Shown here piece by piece: positions 1 to 7,410 of a stretch of 64,000 bases of DNA. Each line of letters opens with the position of its first letter. Position 1 is the stretch's first letter. This DNA comes from CAYNKA01 sp964397655 (GTDB lineage Bacteria > Spirochaetota > Spirochaetia > DTKZ01). Made by a program: the position numbers and the translations under genes. The notes below the pieces were generated by a model. That model was not told where the DNA came from. It searched no databases and was given only the letters and a program-made list of their open reading frames with translations. Location: contig CAYNKA010000003.1 in the NCBI GenBank assembly GCA_964397655.1, positions 1 to 64,000 of the forward strand, read 5' to 3'.

Positions 1-70
1 AAAAATCGGCGACCGCCTCGCTTTTCTCCCGCAGGAGCGGATTTCCGAGAATCAACACCCGTTCGCTCAT
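1..70 (-). CDS. def: Peptide deformylase, N-terminal fragment cut by window edge
   Basis: Only the first 23 codons are inside the window. The peptide begins MSERVLILGNPLLREKS, which matches the conserved N-terminus of peptide deformylase (hydrophobic strand followed by G-(D/N)-P-x-L-R). Def removes the formyl group from nascent proteins. The start is fixed by a GGAGGG ribosome binding site 4-10 bases upstream. The catalytic motifs lie outside the window, so the call rests on the N-terminus alone. It is divergent from the lactate dehydrogenase/Etf operon. Confidence 0.6.
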   Translation of the reverse strand, partial: MSERVLILGNPLLREKSEAVADF

Positions 71-140
71 CATTCCCTCCGTGTGCCTTCATTATCGCAC
101 CGCGGCGGCCGCCTGAAAAGCCGTCTCCGACTCGTCGTTC

Positions 141-169
141 TTGTATCCCGTCCCTTCCCGGGTTATACT
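141..169 (+). promoter_or_regulatory. Sigma-70-type promoter of the etfB operon
   Basis: TTGTAT and TATACT are separated by 17 bases, about 35 bases before the etfB start codon. The -10 is good, the -35 moderate. No operator-like palindrome is obvious. Confidence 0.45.
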
Positions 170-203
170 CGATCCGCTACAGTCGGCGCTCAAGGAGGGC
201 GGC

Positions 204-1010
204 ATGACAATCTGCGTATGCGTTAAGCAGGTCCCCGGGACCTCACAGGTCGAGGTCGACCCCGAAACCGGAGTGCTCAGGCGCAACGGCGTCGAGGCGA
301 AGCTCAATCCTTACGACCTGTACGCGATCGAGACCGCGGTGAGGCTCAAGGCGGGCACGGAGGGTTCCACCGTGTTCTCGATCACCATGGGGCCGCCGCA
401 GGCCGAGGAGGCGATCCGCGAAACCTTCATGATGGGAGCGGACGAGGGTTGGCTCGTCACGGACCGGAGGTTCGCGGGGTCCGACGTCTACGCGACGAGC
501 CGCGCCCTCTCCCAGGCCATCCTGAAGATCGGCATGCCGGACCTCGTCGTCTGCGGCAAGCAGACAACCGACGGGGACACCGCCCAGGTCGGAGCCGAGG
601 TCGCGGAGCTTCTCGGCATCCCCCACGTCGCGGGGGTCGGGAAGATCGAACGGATCTCTTCCGGGAGCATCGTCGTCCGCTACGAGCTCACGGAAACCGC
701 GGAACTCGCGGAGGTCCGCCTCCCCTGCCTCATCACCGTGGACAAGGGGATCCACCAGCCCAGGCTTCCTTCTTACCTCCTCCGGAAAAGAACGGCGGAA
801 CGGGCGGTGAATCGGCTCGGCCTCGACGACTTCTTCGACCGCGACCCGCTTCACTACGGCCTGGACGGTTCGCCCACGCAGGTGAAGCGGATTTTCCCGC
901 CCGAACACGACGTGCGCCGCGAGGTCTGGGAAGGCCCGGCGGACGCAACCGCGGAGAGGCTCTTCCGACTGATCGAGGAGAACAAATTCCTGGAAGGAAT
1001 CAGGCGATGA
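204..1010 (+). CDS. etfB: Electron transfer flavoprotein beta subunit (lactate dehydrogenase-linked)
   Basis: A 268-residue EtfB-family protein. It opens with the typical MTICVCVKQVPGT strand and carries the nucleotide-binding core and the LPCLITVDKG...PRLPSY segment conserved in EtfB. It forms the heterodimer with EtfA and carries a flavin. The ATG at 204 is chosen over an in-frame upstream alternative at 141 because AAGGAGGG lies 5-12 bases before it and because it restores the family N-terminus. Its stop overlaps the etfA start (ATGA). In this gene order (EtfB, EtfA with ferredoxin domain, FAD oxidase) it matches LctB of the flavin-based electron-confurcating lactate dehydrogenase of acetogens; that functional transfer is inference. 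Confidence 0.9.
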   Translation: MTICVCVKQVPGTSQVEVDPETGVLRRNGVEAKLNPYDLYAIETAVRLKAGTEGSTVFSITMGPPQAEEAIRETFMMGADEGWLVTDRRFAGSDVYATSRALSQAILKIGMPDLVVCGKQTTDGDTAQVGAEVAELLGIPHVAGVGKIERISSGSIVVRYELTETAELAEVRLPCLITVDKGIHQPRLPSYLLRKRTAERAVNRLGLDDFFDRDPLHYGLDGSPTQVKRIFPPEHDVRREVWEGPADATAERLFRLIEENKFLEGIRR

Positions 1011-2278
1011 CGAAGATACAGGTGCATCCCGAGAAAATACGTGATCTCGGCGCGGCCGCGGAACTCTGCCCCTTCGGCGCGATCGAGGTCTCGGGGACGA
1101 AGGTCGAGATAGGAGCGGGCTGCAGGGCCTGCATGGTCTGCGTGAAGAAGGGCCCGGAGGGCGCCTTCACCGTCTCGCGGGAGGATAATGCCGGCGTCGA
1201 CAAGGCGGCGTGGCGGGGGATCTCGGTATTCGCGGAAATCGGGCCCGACGGGGTCCTTCCCGTGAGCCTCGAGCTCGTCGGCGAGGCCCGCGTCCTGGCG
1301 GGCAGGATCGGCCAGCCCGTGCGCGCGGTCGTCGCGGGAAGCCACGTAGAGGACGCGGCTCGCGAGATCGCCCATTACGGGGTCGAGGAAATCTGCGTCT
1401 ACGACGATCCCGCCCTCGCGCGATTCCGCGTCGAACCCTTCGCCGCGGTCCTGGAGGATCACATCCGGTCAGTGAAACCCGCCGCGGTTCTCGTGGGAGG
1501 CACGCCCCTCGGGAGGTCCCTCGCCCCCCGCGCCGCCGCAAGGATCGGGACCGGCCTCACCGCGGACTGCACCTCGCTCGACATCCGCGCCTCAGCCGAC
1601 CTCGACCAGATCCGTCCGGCCTTCGGCGGCAACATCATGGCCCACATCCACACGCCACGCCATCGGCCGCAGTTCGCCACGGTGAGGCCGAAGATCTTCC
1701 CGACCCCGGTCAGGAATCCGGCGGCCGCGGGAAGGATCGTCAGGCGCGACCTCGACGCCTCGCTTCTCGCCTCGGGCATCACGGTCCTGGAGTCGAAAAG
1801 GAAAACCTGGGAAAAGCGGATCGAAGACGCCGAGGTCATCGTGGCCGCGGGCCGGGGCTTCAAGAAGAAGGAGGACCTCTCGCTCGCCGTCCGCCTTGCC
1901 GAACTCCTCCACGGCGAGATCGCGGGTACCAGGTCCCTGATCGAGGCGGGCTGGATCGAACCGCAGCGCCAGATCGGGCTGTCCGGCAGGACGGTGAAGC
2001 CGAAGCTCATCATCGCCTGCGGGATCTCCGGCGCGGTGCAGTTCGCCGCCGGTATGAAGGGATCCGACATGATCGTATCGATCAACACCGATCCGAACGC
2101 TCCCATCACGAAGATTTCCCATTACGTCGTCGTGGGCAGCGTGTACGAGGTGCTGCCGCGGCTCATCGCCAGGATCGAAGAAGCCGAACGGGCGGCATCC
2201 GTCGCACCCCGTACGAGCGGCGCGACGAACGCGGACGGAATCCGAAAGAACGCCGAAAAGGACGAGGTGCCGGCATGA
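1007..2278 (+). CDS. etfA: Electron transfer flavoprotein alpha subunit with N-terminal [4Fe-4S] domain
   Basis: A 423-residue EtfA. Residues 1-60 form a ferredoxin-like extension with Cys21, Cys39, Cys42 and Cys45, enough for one [4Fe-4S] cluster. The rest is the usual EtfA, ending in the FAD-binding module (GISGAVQFAAGM, then SINTDPNAPI). The extra cluster is a mark of the LctC-type EtfA subunits that exchange electrons with ferredoxin. Translation is coupled to etfB by ATGA overlap at 1007 and to the next gene by a second ATGA overlap. After the FAD domain there is a polar tail of about 30 residues. Confidence 0.9.
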   Translation: MTKIQVHPEKIRDLGAAAELCPFGAIEVSGTKVEIGAGCRACMVCVKKGPEGAFTVSREDNAGVDKAAWRGISVFAEIGPDGVLPVSLELVGEARVLAGRIGQPVRAVVAGSHVEDAAREIAHYGVEEICVYDDPALARFRVEPFAAVLEDHIRSVKPAAVLVGGTPLGRSLAPRAAARIGTGLTADCTSLDIRASADLDQIRPAFGGNIMAHIHTPRHRPQFATVRPKIFPTPVRNPAAAGRIVRRDLDASLLASGITVLESKRKTWEKRIEDAEVIVAAGRGFKKKEDLSLAVRLAELLHGEIAGTRSLIEAGWIEPQRQIGLSGRTVKPKLIIACGISGAVQFAAGMKGSDMIVSINTDPNAPITKISHYVVVGSVYEVLPRLIARIEEAERAASVAPRTSGATNADGIRKNAEKDEVPA

Positions 2279-3702
2279 GCATCGAGCACGCCGTGAAAAC
2301 GAACTACAAGACCGTTGACGAGGAGGACGTCCGGTACCTCCGGAATCTCCTGGGAAACGACCGGGTCCTCGCGGGCGACGAGATCAACGAGGATTTCAGC
2401 CACGACGAGCTCGCCGGCATCACCCGGTATCCCGAGGTTCTCGTGTACCCCGTCACCACCGAGGAGGTCTCGGCCGTCATGCGGTACGCGTCGGAGAAGG
2501 GAATAGCCGTGACTCCGCGGGGCCAGGGCACCGGCCTCGTGGGAGGTTCGGTCTGCGTCAGGGGCGGCATCATGCTCAATCTCTCGAAGATGAACCGCAT
2601 CCTCGACCTCGACGAGGAGAACCTCACGATCACGGTGGAGCCCGGCGTGCTTCTCATGGAGATCACCAAGTACGTGGAAGCCAAAGACCTCTTCTACCCT
2701 CCCGACCCAGGCGAGAAGAGCGCCTCCATCGGCGGCAACATCAATACGAACGCCGGCGGCATGCGCGCGGTGAAGTACGGCGTCACTCGGGACTACGTCA
2801 GGGGCCTCACGGTCGTGCTTCCCGACGGCAGGGTGGTCAAGGCGGGCGGCAAGGTCGTGAAGAACAGCTCCGGCTACAGCCTCAAGGATCTCGTCGTGGG
2901 GTCGGAGGGAACGCTCGGCATCGTGACCGAGGCGGTCCTCCGCCTCCTTCCCCTTCCCAAGAAATTCGTGAGCCTCCTCGTTCCTTTCCCGGACCTCCCC
3001 TCGGCGATCAGGACCGTGCCCAAGATCATCCAGAGCAAGGCGATTCCCACGGCCATCGAGTTCATGGAGCGGGAGATCATCGTCGCGGCCGAGACCTACC
3101 TCGGGAAAGCCTTCCCGGACAACAGCGCGGACGCGTATCTCCTCCTCACCTTCGACGGGAACTCCCAGGAGGAAGTCCGCGGGTTCTACGAGAAGGTCGC
3201 GGAACTCTGCCTCGCAGAAGGAGCGCTGGACGTCTACATCTCGGACACCCAGGAACGCCAGGAATCGCTCTGGTCCGCCCGGGGCGCCTTCCTCGAAGGG
3301 ACCAAGGCATGCACGACGGAGATCGACGAGTGCGACGTGGTCGTGCCCAGGAACCGCGTGGCGGACTTCATCCTGTACACACGGGAGCTCCAGGACGAAT
3401 TCGGGGTGAGGATCAGGAGCTTCGGCCACGCGGGCGACGGCAACCTTCACATCTACACCCTGAAGGACGAGCTTTCCGACGACCGATGGGTCGAGCTCCG
3501 GGACCGCATCTTCGATCGCCTCTACGAACGCGCTCGCGAGCTCGGCGGTCTCGTCTCGGGCGAGCACGGCATCGGCTGGGCGAAGACCCCCTACTTCGCG
3601 AAATCGATGGACGACGCGGGTCTCGACCTCATCCGAGGCATAAAGCGCGCCTTCGATCCCCAGGGAATCCTGAACCCCGGTAAAATTCTAGGAGATACAT
3701 GA
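2275..3702 (+). CDS. FAD-linked D-lactate/glycolate dehydrogenase (GlcD/LctD type)
   Basis: A 475-residue FAD-binding oxidase of the VAO/GlcD family. The N-terminal FAD_binding_4 domain shows PRGQGTGLVGG (near residue 82) and PPDPGEKSASIGGN (near 142). The C-terminal FAD-oxidase domain has FGHAGDGNLH (383-392) and the active-site loop SGEHGIG (near 430). Coupled to etfA by ATGA overlap at 2275. With EtfBA it most likely forms an LctBCD complex in which lactate oxidation to pyruvate with NAD+ is driven by co-oxidation of reduced ferredoxin. Glycolate or another 2-hydroxy acid remains possible as substrate, because sequence alone does not separate them. Confidence 0.82.
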   Translation: MSIEHAVKTNYKTVDEEDVRYLRNLLGNDRVLAGDEINEDFSHDELAGITRYPEVLVYPVTTEEVSAVMRYASEKGIAVTPRGQGTGLVGGSVCVRGGIMLNLSKMNRILDLDEENLTITVEPGVLLMEITKYVEAKDLFYPPDPGEKSASIGGNINTNAGGMRAVKYGVTRDYVRGLTVVLPDGRVVKAGGKVVKNSSGYSLKDLVVGSEGTLGIVTEAVLRLLPLPKKFVSLLVPFPDLPSAIRTVPKIIQSKAIPTAIEFMEREIIVAAETYLGKAFPDNSADAYLLLTFDGNSQEEVRGFYEKVAELCLAEGALDVYISDTQERQESLWSARGAFLEGTKACTTEIDECDVVVPRNRVADFILYTRELQDEFGVRIRSFGHAGDGNLHIYTLKDELSDDRWVELRDRIFDRLYERARELGGLVSGEHGIGWAKTPYFAKSMDDAGLDLIRGIKRAFDPQGILNPGKILGDT

Positions 3703-3780
3703 CCGACGACCTTCCCGGACCACTTCCTCTCCCTCGCCGCCTTTCTTACGACGGCGAGCCTCGAAGCGTCCCTCGTTCAA

Positions 3781-3890
3781 GGCAAGAAGCGATGCGCGGG
3801 GCCGTTTGACTCACATTCCTTCCTCGCCGTGTCCGTACGACGAGCCGGAAAGCGGCCTTGGTCAACGGGCCCCGTGCATCGCTTCTTGCC
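3781..3890. repeat. 30-bp near-perfect inverted repeat with 50-nt loop
   Basis: Arms 3781-3810 and 3861-3890 are complementary at 27 of 30 positions (the outer 15 bases, GGCAAGAAGCGATGC, pair perfectly). They enclose 50 bases. There is no T-tract after it and the loop is far larger than in an intrinsic terminator. No target-site duplication is visible beside the arms. A smaller 7-bp hairpin (3733-3739 with 3752-3758) lies upstream and could end the lctD transcript. The element may be a structured RNA or a remnant of a small mobile element; nothing in the sequence decides between them. Confidence 0.7.
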
Positions 3891-3896
3891 GCCAGA

Positions 3897-3923
3897 TTGA
3901 CAAACCCTCCGCTCCCCTATAGG
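3897..3923 (+). promoter_or_regulatory. Possible promoter of the Hsp70-like membrane protein gene
   Basis: A consensus TTGACA follows the inverted repeat directly; TATAGG comes 15 bases later, a short spacer. The start codon is 35 bases downstream. Weak on spacing. Confidence 0.3.
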
Positions 3924-3957
3924 CTTGAGGCAAATCTAATCGGGAGGCGCCATCCCC

Positions 3958-4614
3958 ATGGTGGGAATCAAGCTGGCCGACGGCGGATTCTATCCGGTCC
4001 TGGACGAAAGGGGCAAAACCGCCAAGCGGCTCGTGCTCACGACCGTCAGGGACGAACAAACCAACGTACAGATCGACCTGTACCGCGGGGAGAAGGGAAA
4101 ACCCCTCGACTCCGGCGGATACATCGCGAGCCTGGTGCTCGAATCCATTCCGCCGAGCGGCAAGGGCGAGGCGGACATCGAGCTGTTGCTCTCGATCGAC
4201 GAGAAAGGGTATCTCGCGGCACTCGCGAAAGAGATCGCCTCGGGCGAGTATCAGAGTCTCAGACTCAACATCCAGGACCAGGGATTCGGAGATCTCACGG
4301 TACCCGACTTCTCCTTCGAGGAAAAGGAAGACGGAATGATCTCGATCGTTCCTGATTTCGGCGAAGAACGAGCGAACGACTTCGCGTCCGATGACTTCCC
4401 TCATGAACGGAAAACGGCGGAATACGGGAAAAACAGGGACGTCCTGCCCAACTTTCCCGCCCTCGCGGCCTTCGTCCTCTTCGGTTTCGTCATCGTATTT
4501 GCGCTCGTCTACCTGTTCTTCTCGTTGACGAGGCAACCGCCGGTACCGTTCCTCGAGGCGGCGTTTCCATGCATCCCGTTCCTGCGCGCACGTCCGCAAA
4601 GAGAGAAAAAATGA
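3958..4614 (+). CDS. Membrane-anchored protein with stand-alone Hsp70 substrate-binding domain
   Basis: A 218-residue protein. Residues about 15-105 read like the beta substrate-binding domain of DnaK (VQIDLYRGE, LESIPPSGKG, IELLLSIDEKGYL, AKEI), but there is no ATPase domain. A linker rich in acidic residues follows, then one hydrophobic segment (about residues 162-186) and a short basic tail. It therefore looks like a peptide- or unfolded-protein-binding domain tethered to the inner membrane, with the domain probably on the cytoplasmic side since no signal peptide precedes it. GGGAGG ten bases before the ATG at 3958 supports the start. It is 47 bases upstream of a lytic transglycosylase gene, so the two may be co-transcribed. 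Domain assignment is by motif; role unknown. Confidence 0.7.
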   Translation: MVGIKLADGGFYPVLDERGKTAKRLVLTTVRDEQTNVQIDLYRGEKGKPLDSGGYIASLVLESIPPSGKGEADIELLLSIDEKGYLAALAKEIASGEYQSLRLNIQDQGFGDLTVPDFSFEEKEDGMISIVPDFGEERANDFASDDFPHERKTAEYGKNRDVLPNFPALAAFVLFGFVIVFALVYLFFSLTRQPPVPFLEAAFPCIPFLRARPQREKK

Positions 4615-4661
4615 CCGCAAGCGGTTTTCGAGCCGGGTGTTTTCGATAACGGATTCGAACA

Positions 4662-6836
4662 ATGAAGAAATACGTCATCTCTTTTCTTGTCATAGGCTTC
4701 ATAGTCGCCGCCTGCTCGTTCCGCGCGGGCAAAATCCGCGTTTCGGAAGAACGGATCGTCTCGAAGATATTCGAGGGCGACGCCGCCTCGCTTCGCGGGT
4801 ACGACTTCTCCTCCCTCGATTTCAAGGCCCTCGTGAAGAAGCGGCCCGGAGCCGCTTATTACCTCGGCTGCAGGCTCGCCGACCTCGGCTTGGAGGACGA
4901 GGCCCTGGATTTCTTCACGGAAACCTACAAGAGGGACTCGGAACCCTGGAAACGAGAGTCGGGTCTCATGCTCGCGAAGTACTACGAAAAGCGGGGCTTC
5001 GGCGCAGAAGAGCTGTCATTCATGAACGATTTCCGATCGCGCTACCCTGGCGACGGTACCGTCGGATTGATCCACCTCGAGGCTCTTCTCGCCGCGGGCA
5101 GACACGAGACGGTGCTCCGCGAACTCAGTTTTCTCGGGAATCGCGGCCCCGAGGAACTCCTCGTCCAGGCCAAGGCGGAGAAGGGATCGGGATCCGTCGC
5201 CTGGACCGATACGTTCAGGGCGCTCTTCCTCTCCATCCCCTCCGATAAGATCCACGTGCAGGCCTACGATTTCCTCAAGGACGACGAAGAGGCGAGATCC
5301 GCTTTCGCAAGGCACGAACTCGCCTTTTTCCGAGCGAAAAGCCTGCTCGCGCAAGGCGACGCCTTCGGGGCCTTCTTCGGCTTCGGCGCGGCAGGCGCCG
5401 AAGCCCTCGGAAAGCCGGCGGTGCTGTGGGACTACGGATCGATCCTCGAGCGGACCGGGAAATACCGGGAAGGGATAGCCAGGATCGAAAGGCTCCTCCC
5501 TTCCCTCGACACGCCGTCCCTCCTCGTGGCCGAATACGCACTGGGGAGACTCCACAGGGCCGCGGGAAACAAGGAAACGGGGGTCCGGCATTTCGAAAAG
5601 GCCCTCCTCGTCTCCGATCTGCTCGAGAGATCCGCGCTCCCGGTACTCGCCGGCGCTTCTATAGGCGACCGGGTCCTCTGGTCTCTGTTCGACGCCAAAA
5701 CCGACGAATCCTTCGGCGAAAAGGAAGGGAGGCTCGTCGCGGAAGAACTGCACAGGATCTCGGATCCCGCGTACTTTTCCGATTATTTCGAGAACCTCGG
5801 ATCCATCCTCGTTCGGAACAGGGCCTGGAGCTGCCTCGAGAAGATCCATGCAGCCATGCGGGGGAAGGCGGCGCCCGAGGACTCGGCCCGTTTCGCCTTT
5901 CTCCTCGCGGTGGCGGAACACGCCGGACTCCACGTCCCCTCGGGGCCGGGGGCGATCGGGCAGCGAAGCCTTCTCGAGGAGGCTTCCGCCCACGGAGCCC
6001 CGTATTATCGCATCCTCGCTTCGATCGCCCTGGGCGAAAGGATGCCCGTCTTCGAAACCTATGCGGCGCCCAAGCCGATCCTCGCCTCCGCCGCGCCCGA
6101 GGACAAATTCGTCCTCGGATTCGTGGACTTTCACCTCCCGGAGAGGGGCCTCGACTCGGCGCGAAGCCTCCTCGGCAGCCTGAGCCCGGAGACGCTCGCC
6201 CATCTCGCGAGGAACGAGGCCGCGAAAGGGAAGTACATCGAAAGCCTCAGGCTTCTCCATATCGCCGTTCGAAGGGAGGATGCGCGGCCGAGCAGGTCGA
6301 CCCTTGAAACCCTCTACCCCCTCGCCTTCCGCGAAGAGATGGAGGAGGCTCTCGAGGGAGTGAAACTGCCGGAACCGCTGTTCTACGGGCTCATCCGCGA
6401 GGAGAGCTACTTCGACGCCACGATCCGTTCCCAGGCCGGAGCGGTCGGACTTTCCCAGCTCATGCCGTCCACCGCCGCTGAAATTGCGGCGAGGATCGGG
6501 ATCGAGAATCCGGAACTCACCGATCCGAAGGTGAACCTCATGCTCGGCTCCCGCTACCTCGCGAACCTGCTGGACAATCTGGGATCAGGGGTCTACGGCC
6601 TCGCGGGTTACAACGCGGGCGGCGGAAGAGTGCTCCAATGGAAGCGCCGGTTCCGGGGTCTTCCCGAAACCCTCTTCTCCGAGGCCATTCCCTATGAGGA
6701 GACGAGAGAATACATCCGTAAAGTCCTTGTTTCCGCGGTCTTCTACGGCCATCTCTACCTGAACATGAGGCCCTTCGAAACCGTCCCCCTCGTATACGAG
6801 GATTTCTTCACGGAATTCCCTGCGGGAAAAAGGTAG
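4662..6836 (+). CDS. Soluble lytic murein transglycosylase-like lipoprotein
   Basis: A 724-residue protein with a lipoprotein signal peptide (MKKYVISFLVIGFIVAAC, lipid-bearing Cys18). A long helical, TPR-like superhelix (roughly residues 40-560) is followed by a C-terminal SLT domain. The catalytic glutamate is Glu581 in IREESYFD, with GAVGLSQLMPSTA and the GLAGYNAGGGRV motif after it. This is the layout of Slt70-type exolytic transglycosylases that cleave the MurNAc-GlcNAc bond of peptidoglycan to 1,6-anhydro products. The lipid anchor differs from the soluble enterobacterial enzyme. Likely periplasmic, attached to a membrane, acting in wall turnover. Confidence 0.88.
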   Translation: MKKYVISFLVIGFIVAACSFRAGKIRVSEERIVSKIFEGDAASLRGYDFSSLDFKALVKKRPGAAYYLGCRLADLGLEDEALDFFTETYKRDSEPWKRESGLMLAKYYEKRGFGAEELSFMNDFRSRYPGDGTVGLIHLEALLAAGRHETVLRELSFLGNRGPEELLVQAKAEKGSGSVAWTDTFRALFLSIPSDKIHVQAYDFLKDDEEARSAFARHELAFFRAKSLLAQGDAFGAFFGFGAAGAEALGKPAVLWDYGSILERTGKYREGIARIERLLPSLDTPSLLVAEYALGRLHRAAGNKETGVRHFEKALLVSDLLERSALPVLAGASIGDRVLWSLFDAKTDESFGEKEGRLVAEELHRISDPAYFSDYFENLGSILVRNRAWSCLEKIHAAMRGKAAPEDSARFAFLLAVAEHAGLHVPSGPGAIGQRSLLEEASAHGAPYYRILASIALGERMPVFETYAAPKPILASAAPEDKFVLGFVDFHLPERGLDSARSLLGSLSPETLAHLARNEAAKGKYIESLRLLHIAVRREDARPSRSTLETLYPLAFREEMEEALEGVKLPEPLFYGLIREESYFDATIRSQAGAVGLSQLMPSTAAEIAARIGIENPELTDPKVNLMLGSRYLANLLDNLGSGVYGLAGYNAGGGRVLQWKRRFRGLPETLFSEAIPYEETREYIRKVLVSAVFYGHLYLNMRPFETVPLVYEDFFTEFPAGKR

Positions 6837-6864
6837 TGACAAAACGAACCAACAGTACTAAACT
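6836..6864 (+). promoter_or_regulatory. Promoter of cheX
   Basis: GTGACA, a 17-base spacer and TAAACT. It starts at the stop codon of the preceding gene and predicts a start point near 6871, about 32 bases before cheX. The leader carries an 8-codon open frame (6880-6906) whose TGA overlaps the cheX ATG. Confidence 0.5.
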
Positions 6865-6902
6865 ACCATCATCGGAAGAATGCATTACCGGTATTGGAAC
6901 CT

Positions 6903-7385
6903 ATGAAAGTCGAATATATCAATCCGATCCTCGAAGCGACCATCAACCTTTTCGATAAGACTTTCGGAATCGTCCCGGAAGCCGGAAAGCCTTTCATCCT
7001 CGAGCGGTCGACGGCCCATCGCTGGGACGTCTCCGGCGTCATGGTACTCACCGGCAAGGTCATAGGCGTCGTGGTCATCAGGCTGACGCGCCATCTCAGC
7101 GTCAAGCTTCTCCAGCGGGCGTGCATCGAGTTCGAAACAGACGATGAGCGCGAGGAACTCACCAACGGTCTTGTCGGCGAGCTCATCAACGTCATATCGG
7201 GCAACGCCGCCACCCAGCTCAGCGATTTCAACATCAAGGTATCCGTCCCCTTCGTCGTGCAGGGGATGAACCATTCCGTCATGTGGCCGGAGCGGGTCCC
7301 GATCATCGGCATACCCTTCAACACGCCCTACGGGCCGTTCCTGGTCAACATCAGTCTCATGGAATCGGGCGTCAAGAAGTCCTGA
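6903..7385 (+). CDS. cheX: CheX-type CheY-P phosphatase
   Basis: A 160-residue CheX/CheC-family protein starting MKVEYINPILEATINLF, as in spirochaetal CheX. The phosphatase signature is visible near residues 90-110 (E-L-I-N-V-I-S-G-N-A: glutamate followed three residues later by asparagine at the active-site helix). CheX dephosphorylates CheY-P and sets flagellar rotation bias. Start choice: ATG at 6903 gives the family N-terminus; a TTG at 6894 would add three residues. There is no strong ribosome site, but the TGA of an 8-codon leader frame overlaps the ATG. No other chemotaxis genes are in the window. Confidence 0.88.
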   Translation: MKVEYINPILEATINLFDKTFGIVPEAGKPFILERSTAHRWDVSGVMVLTGKVIGVVVIRLTRHLSVKLLQRACIEFETDDEREELTNGLVGELINVISGNAATQLSDFNIKVSVPFVVQGMNHSVMWPERVPIIGIPFNTPYGPFLVNISLMESGVKKS

Positions 7386-7410
7386 TCGCCGGTTCTCCGG
7401 CATCCTTCCT

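Noticed and set aside
7388..7401. Hairpin GCCGG-ttct-CCGGC between cheX and the glycosidase
   Set aside because: Only five base pairs and no T-tract; too weak to call a terminator.
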